Of a DNA stretch of 64,000 bases, positions 40,889-49,512 are shown in pieces. This DNA is from Sphingobacterium paludis. GTDB lineage: Bacteria; Bacteroidota; Bacteroidia; Sphingobacteriales; Sphingobacteriaceae. The translations under genes and the position numbers were made by a program. The stretch lies in NCBI RefSeq assembly GCF_004364125.1, contig NZ_SNZV01000007.1, positions 62,001-126,000 of the forward strand. Direction: 5' to 3'. Within the stretch, counting starts at the first letter, position 1. Each line of letters opens with the position of its first letter. The notes under the pieces are model-generated. The model was not told the DNA's origin and did not search any database. It saw only the letters and a list, made by a program, of their open reading frames with translations.

Positions 40889-41461
40889 ATGGACTGGAAA
40901 AACATCCTACGCAGTCACATCGAGCGCAAGGTAGACCTCGCTGATGAGCAGTTTGATTACATCGCATCGTTCTTCAAACCCATGTCATTCCGAAAGAAAG
41001 ACAAATTAATACGGCCAGGTGAGCCTGTTCACTTTGAATACTTTGTTTTGAATGGATGCCTTTCAACCTATGTTATAAACGACCAACAAAAGACGCACAT
41101 CTTACAGTTTGCTATGCGCACCTGGTGGGCATCAGACTACAACGCGCTTTACAATCAGGGGCAAGCCTCATTACATGTCGATTGCGTGAGCGATGCCGAG
41201 GTATTGTGTTTAGCCAATGAGGATCGCGAGAAACTGTGTCGAGAGTTGCATAGTATGGAGAGCTTCTTTAGGTGGCGATCCAATGGCGGCTACGTAAGCT
41301 TACAGCGACGAATACTATCTCTGTTGAATAACGACGCACAAAGCAGGTACGAGGAGCTGATGCAGCAATACCCAGAGCTCTACAACCTAGTTCCCAAGCA
41401 TTTGATTGCTGCATATTTGGGTGTCTCGCGCGAAACCCTAAGTCGATTTCAAAGCCATTAA
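40889..41461 (+). CDS. Crp/Fnr-family transcriptional regulator
   Basis: 190 residues: an N-terminal cNMP-binding-like beta roll (KLIRPGEPVHFEYFVLNGCL, about 38-58, lacking the arginine/serine cassette of true cAMP binding), a dimer helix, and the C-terminal winged helix LVPKHLIAAYLGVSRETLSR. There are no Fnr-type Cys clusters. Two palindromes GTGAnnnnnnTCAC lie just downstream, ahead of the DJ-1-like gene, which is the likely target. Confidence 0.92.
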   Translation: MDWKNILRSHIERKVDLADEQFDYIASFFKPMSFRKKDKLIRPGEPVHFEYFVLNGCLSTYVINDQQKTHILQFAMRTWWASDYNALYNQGQASLHVDCVSDAEVLCLANEDREKLCRELHSMESFFRWRSNGGYVSLQRRILSLLNNDAQSRYEELMQQYPELYNLVPKHLIAAYLGVSRETLSRFQSH

Positions 41462-41465
41462 CACC

Positions 41466-41479
41466 GTGACTTAGATCAC
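41466..41479. promoter_or_regulatory. Crp/Fnr-type palindrome, site 1
   Basis: GTGACTTAGATCAC: GTGA-N6-TCAC, five bases after the regulator's stop. Its centre is 36 bp from that of site 2. Confidence 0.55.
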
Positions 41480-41501
41480 AAAATCTTTCCATTCAACGAT
41501 T

Positions 41502-41515
41502 GTGATCTAGATCAC
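41502..41515. promoter_or_regulatory. Crp/Fnr-type palindrome, site 2
   Basis: GTGATCTAGATCAC is a perfect 14-bp palindrome, 61 bp before the ATG of the DJ-1-like gene. Both the sequence class and the adjacency to a Crp/Fnr gene support an operator. Confidence 0.6.
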
Positions 41516-41575
41516 CTATACTATTTGCTGCAAATGCGCAACTTTGTTTTGTATAAACAAGTAAATAATAGCAAA

Positions 41576-42274
41576 ATGGAAAATCAACATGTAAAAGTAT
41601 TATTTGTCTTAACCTCGCACGAAGAGCTGGGTAATACTGGATTGAAAACCGGATTTTGGGTCGAAGAGTTTGCCGCGCCCTACTATGCGCTGGCTGATGC
41701 CGGTGTAGAGATCAGCATAACCTCGCCAAAAGGAGGCCAGCCGCCTATCGATCCCAAAAGTGCGCTCCCAGAATTCCAGACGGAGGCCACCAAGCGCTTT
41801 GATGACGACAAGGTATTGCAGGAAAAGCTTGCCAATACGTCCCGCCTAAGCACGGAGAACCAAGAGGACTACGATGCCGTATTTTATCCGGGCGGCCATG
41901 GACCACTTTGGGATCTCACCAACGATCAAGCATCCATAAAACTTATCGAAGCGTTTTGGAAAAACGGCAAGCCGATCGCCGCGGTATGCCATGCACCGGG
42001 CGTCTTGCGATTCGTTAAAGACAGCGCTGGAAACGCCCTCGTCCAAGGCAAAAACGTAACTGGATTTTCCAATACCGAAGAGGCGGCCGTCGAGCTGACC
42101 GATATTGTCCCGTACCTCGTTGAAGACGAATTAAAGAATTTGGGTGCCCGCTACAGCAAGGGAGAAGACTGGGGAAGCTATGTGCTGGTCGATGGGAAAC
42201 TAATTACCGGACAAAATCCAGCCTCATCGGAAGAGACAGCCAAAAAACTTATGGAGCTGCTTCGGAACAGCTAA
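41576..42274 (+). CDS. Type 1 glutamine amidotransferase-like, DJ-1/PfpI family (Hsp31-like)
   Basis: 232 residues from ATG 41576. VKVLFVLTSHEELGNTGLKT, FWVEEFAAPYYALADAG (the Glu of the catalytic site), AVFYPGGHGPLWDL and IAAVCHAPGVLRFV (nucleophile Cys near 138) mark the Hsp31/HchA-like glyoxalase III or deglycase group, where the E-C-H/D triad acts on methylglyoxal or damaged residues. Reaction is inferred from family. Probably controlled by the adjacent Crp/Fnr protein. Confidence 0.88.
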   Translation: MENQHVKVLFVLTSHEELGNTGLKTGFWVEEFAAPYYALADAGVEISITSPKGGQPPIDPKSALPEFQTEATKRFDDDKVLQEKLANTSRLSTENQEDYDAVFYPGGHGPLWDLTNDQASIKLIEAFWKNGKPIAAVCHAPGVLRFVKDSAGNALVQGKNVTGFSNTEEAAVELTDIVPYLVEDELKNLGARYSKGEDWGSYVLVDGKLITGQNPASSEETAKKLMELLRNS

Positions 42275-42415
42275 TTCAACCCAGGCCTCGATGAAAAGAG
42301 GCTATCCCACAAAATGGCACACAGCGCATCTAAGTTTCAGGGCAGCGTCGCCGGTGCTGCTTCCTTTCCACGATGAAGCGCTGTTTGGATGGCGAAGACA
42401 TACTGCAAAAGCATA

Positions 42416-42460
42416 CAAGGGGCTGTTCGAACACCGATGTGGTGTTCGAACAGCCCCTTG
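42416..42460. terminator. 20-bp perfect hairpin, bidirectional terminator
   Basis: CAAGGGGCTGTTCGAACACC (42416-42435), loop GATGT, and its complement (42441-42460). It separates the convergent DJ-1-like and His-rich lipoprotein genes. Confidence 0.75.
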
Positions 42461-42505
42461 CAGAAAAGTATCTCCGTGAAGTTCGGTGCTCGCTAGGTGC
42501 AGTGG

Positions 42506-43216
42506 TTAATGTGCATGGTCGCTACCGGCATGGATTTCAAACTTCAGTTCCAGGATATCGGTACCCGGAAAAGCAGTTTTGTAATCCGAACGGTTCCAAT
42601 CCACACGCTCTACCTTAGCCTTGACACCAGGTTCTAACTTCCGAAGGATAAACGAAACCTTCTTGGTTGCGCCTTCGTTTTGATGTCCCGCCGTGAAATA
42701 AGATACAATACCCGTCATCTCATACTTACCGTTGACGGCCGTTCCATCCACATAGGTGGATTCCCGGGGCTGAAATATGGCACCCGTTTCATTCGACGTA
42801 TTCGGATTTAAAACAAAATCTCCACCAATAAGGAATGCTTTGTAAAGATCAGCAGTTGCTTTATTCGTGATAAATTGGTTCTGCACTTCCGCACCTTCGT
42901 AATTCCAAGCTTTTAGTTCTACTTTGTAAGCCGCGTCAGACGCTAAATGGATATGGCCATTTTGCGTAGCATTCCCCTCCGCATCGAACTGGATGACTAA
43001 CTTCTCCCCTTCGGTCCCACCGTCGAGCCCGTGAAAATGATCGCCATGTGCTTCTACCGACTCGCCGCTGACTTCGGTAAGCGTTAGCGTGGAACGCTCG
43101 ATACCTTCTTTGAGCGGTTCAATCTCATTGCCATCCTTACAGGAGCTGGCGACACCCGTAAGAAATGTAATCGCTAACAGGGCCACGGCCAATCTTTGTA
43201 GTTGTTTGTTTTTCAT
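42506..43216 (-). CDS. His-rich metal-binding-type lipoprotein (236 aa)
   Basis: SPII signal (LTGVASSC lipobox). The mature protein has clustered His: VEAHGDHFHGLDGG, NGHIHLASD, FTAGHQNE and a C-terminal HAGSDHAH. These would suit Zn or Cu binding at the cell envelope. Two Fur-family-type 7-1-7 palindromes lie 87-147 bp upstream, so the gene is probably induced by metal shortage, zinc being the best guess from the His ligands. No transporter gene is adjacent. Family name unknown to me. Confidence 0.72.
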   Translation of the reverse strand: MKNKQLQRLAVALLAITFLTGVASSCKDGNEIEPLKEGIERSTLTLTEVSGESVEAHGDHFHGLDGGTEGEKLVIQFDAEGNATQNGHIHLASDAAYKVELKAWNYEGAEVQNQFITNKATADLYKAFLIGGDFVLNPNTSNETGAIFQPRESTYVDGTAVNGKYEMTGIVSYFTAGHQNEGATKKVSFILRKLEPGVKAKVERVDWNRSDYKTAFPGTDILELKFEIHAGSDHAH

Positions 43217-43302
43217 GTTGTCTTATCGTTATGATTTATGTAGAGTTGATTCCCATTACTTCGCTATTGCTTCCCATCAAACCCCAAAAACAAACCTTCA
43301 AA

Positions 43303-43317
43303 CGCAACAATATTGCA
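43303..43317. promoter_or_regulatory. Fur/Zur-type 7-1-7 box, imperfect
   Basis: CGCAACA-A-TATTGCA: six of seven arm pairs fit except the outer and one inner base. It lies closer to the His-rich lipoprotein start than the perfect box. Confidence 0.5.
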
Positions 43318-43334
43318 AAAATAGGTAAATCAAT

Positions 43335-43363
43335 TTTTAAATGCAATAATATTGCATTTAAAA
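43335..43363. promoter_or_regulatory. Fur/Zur-type palindrome, perfect 29 bp
   Basis: The core TGCAATA-A-TATTGCA (43342-43356) has the 7-1-7 form of Fur-family operators, and symmetry extends to 14-bp arms. It is about 120-145 bp before the His-rich lipoprotein start. Confidence 0.6.
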
Positions 43364-43669
43364 GTTTAATAACGGTAACTATCCACATCCCGAGCGCTAC
43401 ACTGCTAACGTGGTGTCAAAAATGGTCGTATCCGTTCAGCATGTCAAAAAGTCTTTTCACCCTTCTTTATTGCAGCTTCGCCCACTTTTCATATGATGAA
43501 GAGACCGCGAACGCTACCTTTGCGCAAAAAGTTTCGAACGAAAGAACGATAGCACGCTCTTTCATCCGGCGCAGCCGAGCTACCAAGGTTTTGATGTGTC
43601 TGATTGTTGTAGTGAACAGAATTTGGATAATATGCCGCAAGGCACATGATATGTAAACAGGTGTTGACG

Positions 43670-44278
43670 ATGAATTACGATTTAGTATTAGCAGAAATGG
43701 AAGACTTTATTGGTCTTTTTTTTGACAAGCATGCGCATCAGTCACATGCCTTCCACAACCGCGCTCATTTGGATGAGGTTGTAGCGGCTGTCGAAGAAAT
43801 TGCAGATTTTTATAAATTGGCTGCCGAGCATCGATTCATTTTAAAAAGCGCGGCCTACTTTCATGATATAGCTTACATTGCCGAGGGACCGGATGGTCAC
43901 GAATGGAAAAGTGCCAGAATGGCCAAGGAGTTTCTCGCCTCCTTTTCACTCCCCACCCCTGTGGTGCAAAGCGTTGAAAATTGCATTATGGCGACCCGCA
44001 ATAAACAACATCCAAACACATTCCTGGAAGCTATTTTATGCGATGCTGATCTTGTGCATATAGGAAAGGAAAATTTCGAAGAGTGCAATCTGAACAGGTA
44101 TGTCGAGATTTTAAATCTTCGCCATCGAGAATTTGATAGTGGAGTATGGATGGCTATTTCGCTGCATTTCCTGCAGCAGCATCAGTTCTATACCCACTAT
44201 GTAAGGGCCAAGTATGAAAGCGGCAAGCAAAAAAACATCAGATCCTTGAAACAAAAATTGCAATACGATACCGTGTAA
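43670..44278 (+). CDS. HD-domain phosphohydrolase-like protein
   Basis: 202 residues from MNYDLVLAEMEDFIGLFF; the frame opens 24 bp earlier. The metal ligands of the HD superfamily are seen: AFHNRAHLDEV (H), SAAYFHDIAYI (HD) and CDADLVHIG (D). It resembles the predicted metal-dependent HD phosphohydrolases of about 200 residues, probably nucleotide-directed. Substrate unknown; single gene. Confidence 0.85.
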   Translation: MNYDLVLAEMEDFIGLFFDKHAHQSHAFHNRAHLDEVVAAVEEIADFYKLAAEHRFILKSAAYFHDIAYIAEGPDGHEWKSARMAKEFLASFSLPTPVVQSVENCIMATRNKQHPNTFLEAILCDADLVHIGKENFEECNLNRYVEILNLRHREFDSGVWMAISLHFLQQHQFYTHYVRAKYESGKQKNIRSLKQKLQYDTV

Positions 44279-44367
44279 CCGCTCAGCAAATCGCGCTTTA
44301 ATTTACGATACATTTCTAACGTAAACAACGCCCACTATAGTAAGAGCGAGCGGTGTTTTCTAATCTT

Positions 44368-44730
44368 TTAAGCGGATACGCCACCAACGATGGCCATAAT
44401 TTGATCGAGATCGAAAGGTTTCGCAATAAAGATATCGGCCCCGGCATCCATGGCCACCTGCTCGCCATCCCTGCTTGCAGACATGCAGGCTACATAGACA
44501 TTTTCAAGCGTTGGGTCGCTCTTGATCTTGCGTATCAGTAAATCGCCGGAAACAACCGGCATCCATAAATCGACAAGCACAACCTGCGGCTGTATTCGCT
44601 TGATGCTATCGTATGCATATAAACTGTTATTCTCCACGACCACACTGTAATCCGCCAATTCAAAAACCATTTCCAACATCTCTGTTATCCCCCGATCATC
44701 ATCGCAGATAAAAATCTTATTAATCGCCAT
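44368..44730 (-). CDS. Single-domain response regulator (receiver)
   Basis: 120 residues from MAINKIFICDDDRGITEMLE. CDDD acidic pocket, VVLVDLWMPVVSGD (phospho-Asp in VDLW) and FIAKPFDLDQI (Lys). No output domain. It lies 7 bp after the PAS histidine kinase gene in the same unit and is very like the receiver at 46467. Probably a CheY-type relay or protein-protein output. Confidence 0.9.
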   Translation of the reverse strand: MAINKIFICDDDRGITEMLEMVFELADYSVVVENNSLYAYDSIKRIQPQVVLVDLWMPVVSGDLLIRKIKSDPTLENVYVACMSASRDGEQVAMDAGADIFIAKPFDLDQIMAIVGGVSA

Positions 44731-44737
44731 CAATTCT

Positions 44738-46270
44738 CTATTTTTCGGTATGTGGTAGAATAAAACTAAATGTAGCGCCCTCACCCGCATCGCTGTCTAC
44801 CCAAATGGTACCGCCGTGCTGCGTGATGATTTGCTCGCTAATGTAAAGGCCAACGCCTAGCCCTGCAAATTTTTTCTGGATACTATCTACCCGGTAAAAT
44901 CTGTCAAATACTTTCTTCTGATCTTCCATATTGATACCAAATCCGAAATCTTTTACGGAAAATTTGATATGGTTTTTCAAGGTAGAAAGATAAACCTCGA
45001 CCCGATCTTTACCAGGCGAATATTTAATAGCGTTTGAAATTAAATTACCAACAACTTGGCTTATATGCGTTTCATCGCCGTCATATTGCGCATTGGTTTC
45101 TCCGCGGAGCACGACTTTATGCGAGTCACTATTTAACTGAATATTCTCAATAGTATCCCGCACCATCTTATCGAAGTCGAATGTATCGTGGTGGATATCC
45201 AATTTCCCAGACTGTATCTTCGAAACGTCCAGTAGCTCTGCGATCAGCTTTTGTAACCGTTCTATCTGATTGTCGGACTTCTCAATAATATCGGTTAGTT
45301 TTGGATTATTCTCGGGCATAAACCGTTTGATCAGTTGCATATAGCCTTTCACCGCCGTCAACGGCGTTTTCAGCTCGTGGCTTGCGATAGAAAGAAAATC
45401 ATCTTTCCGTTTTTCGATAGCGCGACGATCTGTTACATCTTCAATCGCTAATAAAATTCGATCCTTGAACTTGCCCTGCAGTTCAACGCGGTGGGCATTC
45501 AACATCATGATTTTGTGCCCGATGTGCGGAAATTTGTGCTCCACTTCAAAACCGAGCACGGGGTTGCTAGACGGCAACACCTCTTCAAGAAGATTTTTCA
45601 ACTTTGCAATATCCCACTGTCTGTTTCCCAGATCATAGAGGCGTAGGCCAATAGTTTCAGAACGAGTGACTTTAAAGGTCCGTAAAAACGCTTCGTTGAC
45701 CGTCAGCACATTCAGGTTTGGATCCAATACCACTAAACTTTCTCGAATAGTTTCCACAATACTATTGAGATACTCTTCACTCATGCGTAGATTCTCCGTA
45801 CGTTCTGCAACTTTACGTTCGATGGATTCCTTTTCGACAACAAGCTGCTCTTCTACTTTCTTTCGCGCTGTAATGTTGTTTTGTACACCGATAAAATGCG
45901 TTACCTCGCCTTTTGCATTCGTAATGGGCGAAATATATAACTCGTTCCAGAACAAGTCATTTTTCTTGGTGTAATTCCGGATTTCAATCCGGATATCCTC
46001 ACCGTCCTGCAAAGCTTGCCTGATCTGCTCGCGCGCTTCCTGCGACCGATCCCGCCCTTGAAGAAACCTACAGTTATGTCCGATGATTTCGGTAGTGTTA
46101 TAACCGGTAATCGTTTCAAATGCTTTGTTATGATAAATGATAGGGTTGTCAGGTAGGCGATTGTCCGTAATGATGATGCCTGTCGAACTAGCATCCAAAG
46201 CCGCATAAATCAAGGATGTCATCTCTGGATCATCGAAATACGCACTATTTTTTAGAGGATTGTCTGTCAT
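44738..46270 (-). CDS. PAS-domain sensor histidine kinase
   Basis: 510 residues, no TM segment, so cytosolic. PAS1 (about 20-130: TGIIITDNRLPDNPIIYHNK, NCRFLQG, a LOV-like GHNCRFLQGRD with the photoactive-type Cys), PAC, coiled coil (VEEQLVVEKESIERKVAERT), PAS2 (165-280), HisKA (SIASHELKTPLTAVKGYM, His near 293) and HATPase_c (NLISNAIKYSPG, DFGFGINMED, GLGVGLYIS). The N-C-R-F-L-Q motif is the flavin-binding LOV signature, so a blue-light sensor is possible. Confidence 0.9.
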   Translation of the reverse strand: MTDNPLKNSAYFDDPEMTSLIYAALDASSTGIIITDNRLPDNPIIYHNKAFETITGYNTTEIIGHNCRFLQGRDRSQEAREQIRQALQDGEDIRIEIRNYTKKNDLFWNELYISPITNAKGEVTHFIGVQNNITARKKVEEQLVVEKESIERKVAERTENLRMSEEYLNSIVETIRESLVVLDPNLNVLTVNEAFLRTFKVTRSETIGLRLYDLGNRQWDIAKLKNLLEEVLPSSNPVLGFEVEHKFPHIGHKIMMLNAHRVELQGKFKDRILLAIEDVTDRRAIEKRKDDFLSIASHELKTPLTAVKGYMQLIKRFMPENNPKLTDIIEKSDNQIERLQKLIAELLDVSKIQSGKLDIHHDTFDFDKMVRDTIENIQLNSDSHKVVLRGETNAQYDGDETHISQVVGNLISNAIKYSPGKDRVEVYLSTLKNHIKFSVKDFGFGINMEDQKKVFDRFYRVDSIQKKFAGLGVGLYISEQIITQHGGTIWVDSDAGEGATFSFILPHTEK

Positions 46271-46315
46271 TTTAAACTATCGTGAAAAGGCTTTTAAACT
46301 ATTAACAACTAGTTG

Positions 46316-46339
46316 GCCTCAAGTAATAACCCTTGAGGC
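46316..46339. terminator. Hairpin between the receiver and kinase genes
   Basis: GCCTCAAG and CTTGAGGC form an 8-bp stem with an 8-nt loop. It lies in the 196-bp gap between the two genes; no T-run on the minus strand, so attenuation is only possible. Confidence 0.35.
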
Positions 46340-46466
46340 GAGAAATAGTTTAGGTAACAGCGGTATTTTCCCACAAACACTTTATTCAAAAAAATTTGAT
46401 ATTTAAGAAAGTTTTGTTTTCAAAAATATTAAAAAATATGATATTGTTATTGCCTATTTTTCAAAA

Positions 46467-46841
46467 TCAATTTTCTAACAGCACACGATCCAACACGGAC
46501 AAAATTTGACCAATATCAAAAGGTTTGGCCAAGAACTGGTCAGCTCCGGCTTCCATCGCGATTTGTTCGCCATTCAAACTTGCCGAGATACATAGGATAT
46601 AGAGATCATCGAAGTGAGCGTCTGCGCGTAGCTTCCGAATGATAGCATCTCCAGGATAATTAGGCATCCATAAATCGATAATCAGCAGCTTAGGCACATC
46701 AGTTTCCAACTGCAGCAATAATTTACTACTATCCACCTCCGTCCATACAGATACACCCACACTTTCTACAATCATTTCTAGCATATCTAGAATCCCCCTA
46801 TCGTCGTCGCAGACGACCACTTTCTTATTGCCTGTATCCAT
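46467..46841 (-). CDS. Single-domain response regulator (receiver)
   Basis: 124 residues from MDTGNKKVVVCDDDRGILDM; an earlier ATG adds 7. CDDD, LLIIDLWMPNYPGD (phospho-Asp) and FLAKPFDIGQIL are conserved, and the sequence is close to the receiver at 44368. With the kinase between them this is an RR-HK-RR set, both receivers lacking output domains. Confidence 0.9.
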   Translation of the reverse strand: MDTGNKKVVVCDDDRGILDMLEMIVESVGVSVWTEVDSSKLLLQLETDVPKLLIIDLWMPNYPGDAIIRKLRADAHFDDLYILCISASLNGEQIAMEAGADQFLAKPFDIGQILSVLDRVLLEN

Positions 46842-46938
46842 GGTATTCGATTTAACATTCATTCAAAATTAAAAGCACATTAAACTTCTCTGTATGGTTT
46901 GATGATGTAGCAACCGAAAAGTTTAGTGTGGCTGATTT

Positions 46939-47217
46939 TCAATTCCATGTTATAGTATAATGCGTCTTAAATTTATCTACGCGCCACAGCATGTTCTGGA
47001 TTTCCCAAACCACAACATAGCCATAAAGGGGTATATTTTGATAGCACCTAGGTATATCGCGCGATATGACCTGCTGCACCCTATCCTCCACCGACACGAA
47101 AGCAAAGTAAACAACTTGGAATCCTAAGCCGGACTCCCGTAAATAAACATATAAAGATTTTGAAAGTTGCAGGTCTACAATTTTCGAGAAGCAGGAAACG
47201 ACGAAGCAATCTAACAT
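46939..47217 (-). CDS. Hypothetical protein (92 aa), uncertain
   Basis: An open frame of 92 residues: beta-like N-terminal half (GLGFQVVYFAFVSVEDRVQQ) and PRCYQNIPLYGYVVVWEIQN. It has no signal or known domain. The amino-acid mix is believable for a small soluble protein but there is no other support. Confidence 0.35.
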   Translation of the reverse strand: MLDCFVVSCFSKIVDLQLSKSLYVYLRESGLGFQVVYFAFVSVEDRVQQVISRDIPRCYQNIPLYGYVVVWEIQNMLWRVDKFKTHYTITWN

Positions 47218-47366
47218 GGCTAAACATGCAGATTGCTTCGTCGAACTTTCGCATAAGGATGCTTTTTTATACTATTGCACGGCCTTTTTAGCCACATTTC
47301 ACAAGGAGAGCTCCTTAATGATATACTATTCGGCTGAACTGTTGCACACTCTACAAAGCAGCGTTT

Positions 47367-48350
47367 CTACCTAACGATGTTATCATCAGCCTTTACCTCA
47401 TCCTTAGCTGCTGATGGAGGTACTACAGCAACCTCACGTTCGGTTTCCTGAAGCTCCACATGCACTGCAAACTCCGAAGGCTCTATAGGCACGCCCTTAT
47501 ATGCTGCATATTCCCGGGTGTAGGTAGCGCCCAAATAGAGAATGGCTGCTGTATAATAGACCCATAGTAAAATCAATACAATAGAGCTCGCCGCACCATA
47601 TGTAGACTCCGTGCTGGAGCTTTCAATGTATAGCCCAATAGCGAATCGACCAATCACAAAGAGTAAGGCTGTGAAAAGCGCACCCGACCGAACGGTTCGC
47701 CATTGTATATTGACGTCAGGCAAAACTTTGAAGATAACCCCAAAAAGGATGAAGATAACCCCAAAAGATATAAAAAAGTTAATCGAACTAAATAGGAACA
47801 CGGTAATATCGGGGAAAAAGCGTTGCAGTCGATCTGTGAAGGCCAAAATAACACCGTTGATAATTAAAGTTACGACAAGTAAAAAGCCCAGCCCTATGAC
47901 CAGCGACGACGATAAAAGCCTATCTTTCACCAATTTTAGCCAGCCTTTTTTAACCTTCGGCCTTACTTGCCAAATTTTATTGATCGAGTTCTGGATATCT
48001 CCAAACACGGTAGTTGCGGTCAGCAGTAGCGTTACAGCACTAATGACTAGCGCGATATTTGACTTTCCAGAAAGCGAAAGATTTGCAATAACTTCCTGCA
48101 CTTGCTGTGCCGCTGTTGCGCCAACAAATCCTCGTAACTCTTCATACACTTTACCCTGAATGGCATCTTGTCCTAAAAACACCCCGGCAAGCGATATAAT
48201 TAAAACCAACATAGGCCCTAGCGAGAATACCGTGTAATACGCCAGGGATGCACTATATTTAAGACTATCTTCGCCCATAAAACCGGTTACGGCATTTTTA
48301 AGAATGGTAAAATGCGCTTTTAATTTTTCCTGAAATTTTTGCTTTGCCAT
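47367..48350 (-). CDS. YihY/BrkB-family inner-membrane protein
   Basis: 327 residues from MAKQKFQEKLKAHFTILKNA; the frame is open 99 bp further upstream without family-like sequence. Six TM segments and the hallmark SLAYYTVFSLGPMLVLIISL and GAASSIVLILLWVYYTAAIL. Once called ribonuclease BN, the family is now seen as membrane proteins of uncertain function. The C-terminal 40 residues are acidic and cytosolic. It is divergent from ltaE with 115 bp between starts. Confidence 0.92.
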   Translation of the reverse strand: MAKQKFQEKLKAHFTILKNAVTGFMGEDSLKYSASLAYYTVFSLGPMLVLIISLAGVFLGQDAIQGKVYEELRGFVGATAAQQVQEVIANLSLSGKSNIALVISAVTLLLTATTVFGDIQNSINKIWQVRPKVKKGWLKLVKDRLLSSSLVIGLGFLLVVTLIINGVILAFTDRLQRFFPDITVFLFSSINFFISFGVIFILFGVIFKVLPDVNIQWRTVRSGALFTALLFVIGRFAIGLYIESSSTESTYGAASSIVLILLWVYYTAAILYLGATYTREYAAYKGVPIEPSEFAVHVELQETEREVAVVPPSAAKDEVKADDNIVR

Positions 48351-48465
48351 AAGCTTGTCGTTACTTTTAGTTTTATTAATAACCCAATTTTTAGCCGAAA
48401 AGTTTACAAAAAATCTTTCCATCCCAATAAACAATGTACTTTTGGGCATTAAAAATGCAGCGCAG

Positions 48466-49506
48466 ATGTATAATTTTAAAAACGACTATGCCGAAGGCGC
48501 ACATCCAAGAATTTTGGAACGGCTCGCCACAAGCAATTTCGAACAGGCCTTAGGCTATGGGGACGACCACTATACGCAAGCCGCCAAGCAGCTACTCCGC
48601 GAACGTATGGGAAACCCGGAGGCTGCAATCTATTTTGTATCGGGTGGCACGCAAGCAAACTTATTGGTTATCTCGCATCTGTTGCGCCCTTACGAAGCCG
48701 TAATAAGTTGCAGAACCGGCCATATTTATGCCAATGAAACTGGTGCTATCGAAGCCACAGGCCATCGAATCATTCCGGTGGAAGGTATAGATGGTAAAGT
48801 AAGCCCTGCCTCGGTTGAGGAAGTTATGGAGGCCCACAAGCTAAGGCCCCACGTCGTCAAACCACGCATGCTGTATCTATCTAACGCTACGGAGCTTGGG
48901 ACGATCTACACCAAAAGCGAGTTAAGCGACCTAGCACAGATCTGCAAAAAATTTGATCTCCTATTGTTTATGGACGGTGCACGCCTCGGTCATGCTTTGA
49001 GCGCAGCGGGTAATGACTTGTCCCTAGCAGATGTTGCTGCCAACGTTGATATTTTCTATATTGGAGGCACGAAAAATGGTGCATTACTGGGAGAAGCGAT
49101 CGTTTTTCCGTCTGACGAGCTGGCTGCCGACTTCGACTATACGCTGAAACAAAAAGGAGCCCTACTGGCTAAAGGAAGAATATTGGGCATTCAATTTCTG
49201 ACACTTTTTGAAGACCATCTCTATTTCGATTTGGCCGCAAAGGCCAATAAAATGGCTGCGCAAATAGCCGAGACAATCGCGCAGCAGGGATTTCATTTTC
49301 TTACAGCACCTTATACCAATCAGCTTTTCCCCATCCTTCCGAAGCAACTTATAAAAGAGCTTTTAAATAATTATGCGTTCTATGTTTGGAAAGAAGTAGA
49401 TCAGGATCATCAAGCGGTTCGCATCATTACCTCGTGGGCAACGGACGAAAGGCAGGTGGATCAATTTTGCAGTGATTTTAAACAGCTAGCAAGCACCATC
49501 CGCTAA
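48466..49506 (+). CDS. ltaE: Low-specificity L-threonine aldolase
   Basis: 346 residues from MYNFKNDYAEGAHPRILERL (ATG 48466). A PLP-dependent fold-type I enzyme that cleaves threonine or allo-threonine to glycine and acetaldehyde. GYGDDHYTQAAKQLL, VSGGTQANLL, FMDGARLGHAL and FYIGGTKNGAL (Schiff-base Lys near 203) are family motifs. 6 bp before the next gene, so probably co-transcribed with the membrane protein. Confidence 0.92.
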   Translation: MYNFKNDYAEGAHPRILERLATSNFEQALGYGDDHYTQAAKQLLRERMGNPEAAIYFVSGGTQANLLVISHLLRPYEAVISCRTGHIYANETGAIEATGHRIIPVEGIDGKVSPASVEEVMEAHKLRPHVVKPRMLYLSNATELGTIYTKSELSDLAQICKKFDLLLFMDGARLGHALSAAGNDLSLADVAANVDIFYIGGTKNGALLGEAIVFPSDELAADFDYTLKQKGALLAKGRILGIQFLTLFEDHLYFDLAAKANKMAAQIAETIAQQGFHFLTAPYTNQLFPILPKQLIKELLNNYAFYVWKEVDQDHQAVRIITSWATDERQVDQFCSDFKQLASTIR

Positions 49507-49512
49507 ATTCAT

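Noticed and set aside
46300..46340. Terminator that separates the two receiver units
   Set aside because: The hairpin lacks a T-run on the minus strand, so it is listed only at low confidence.
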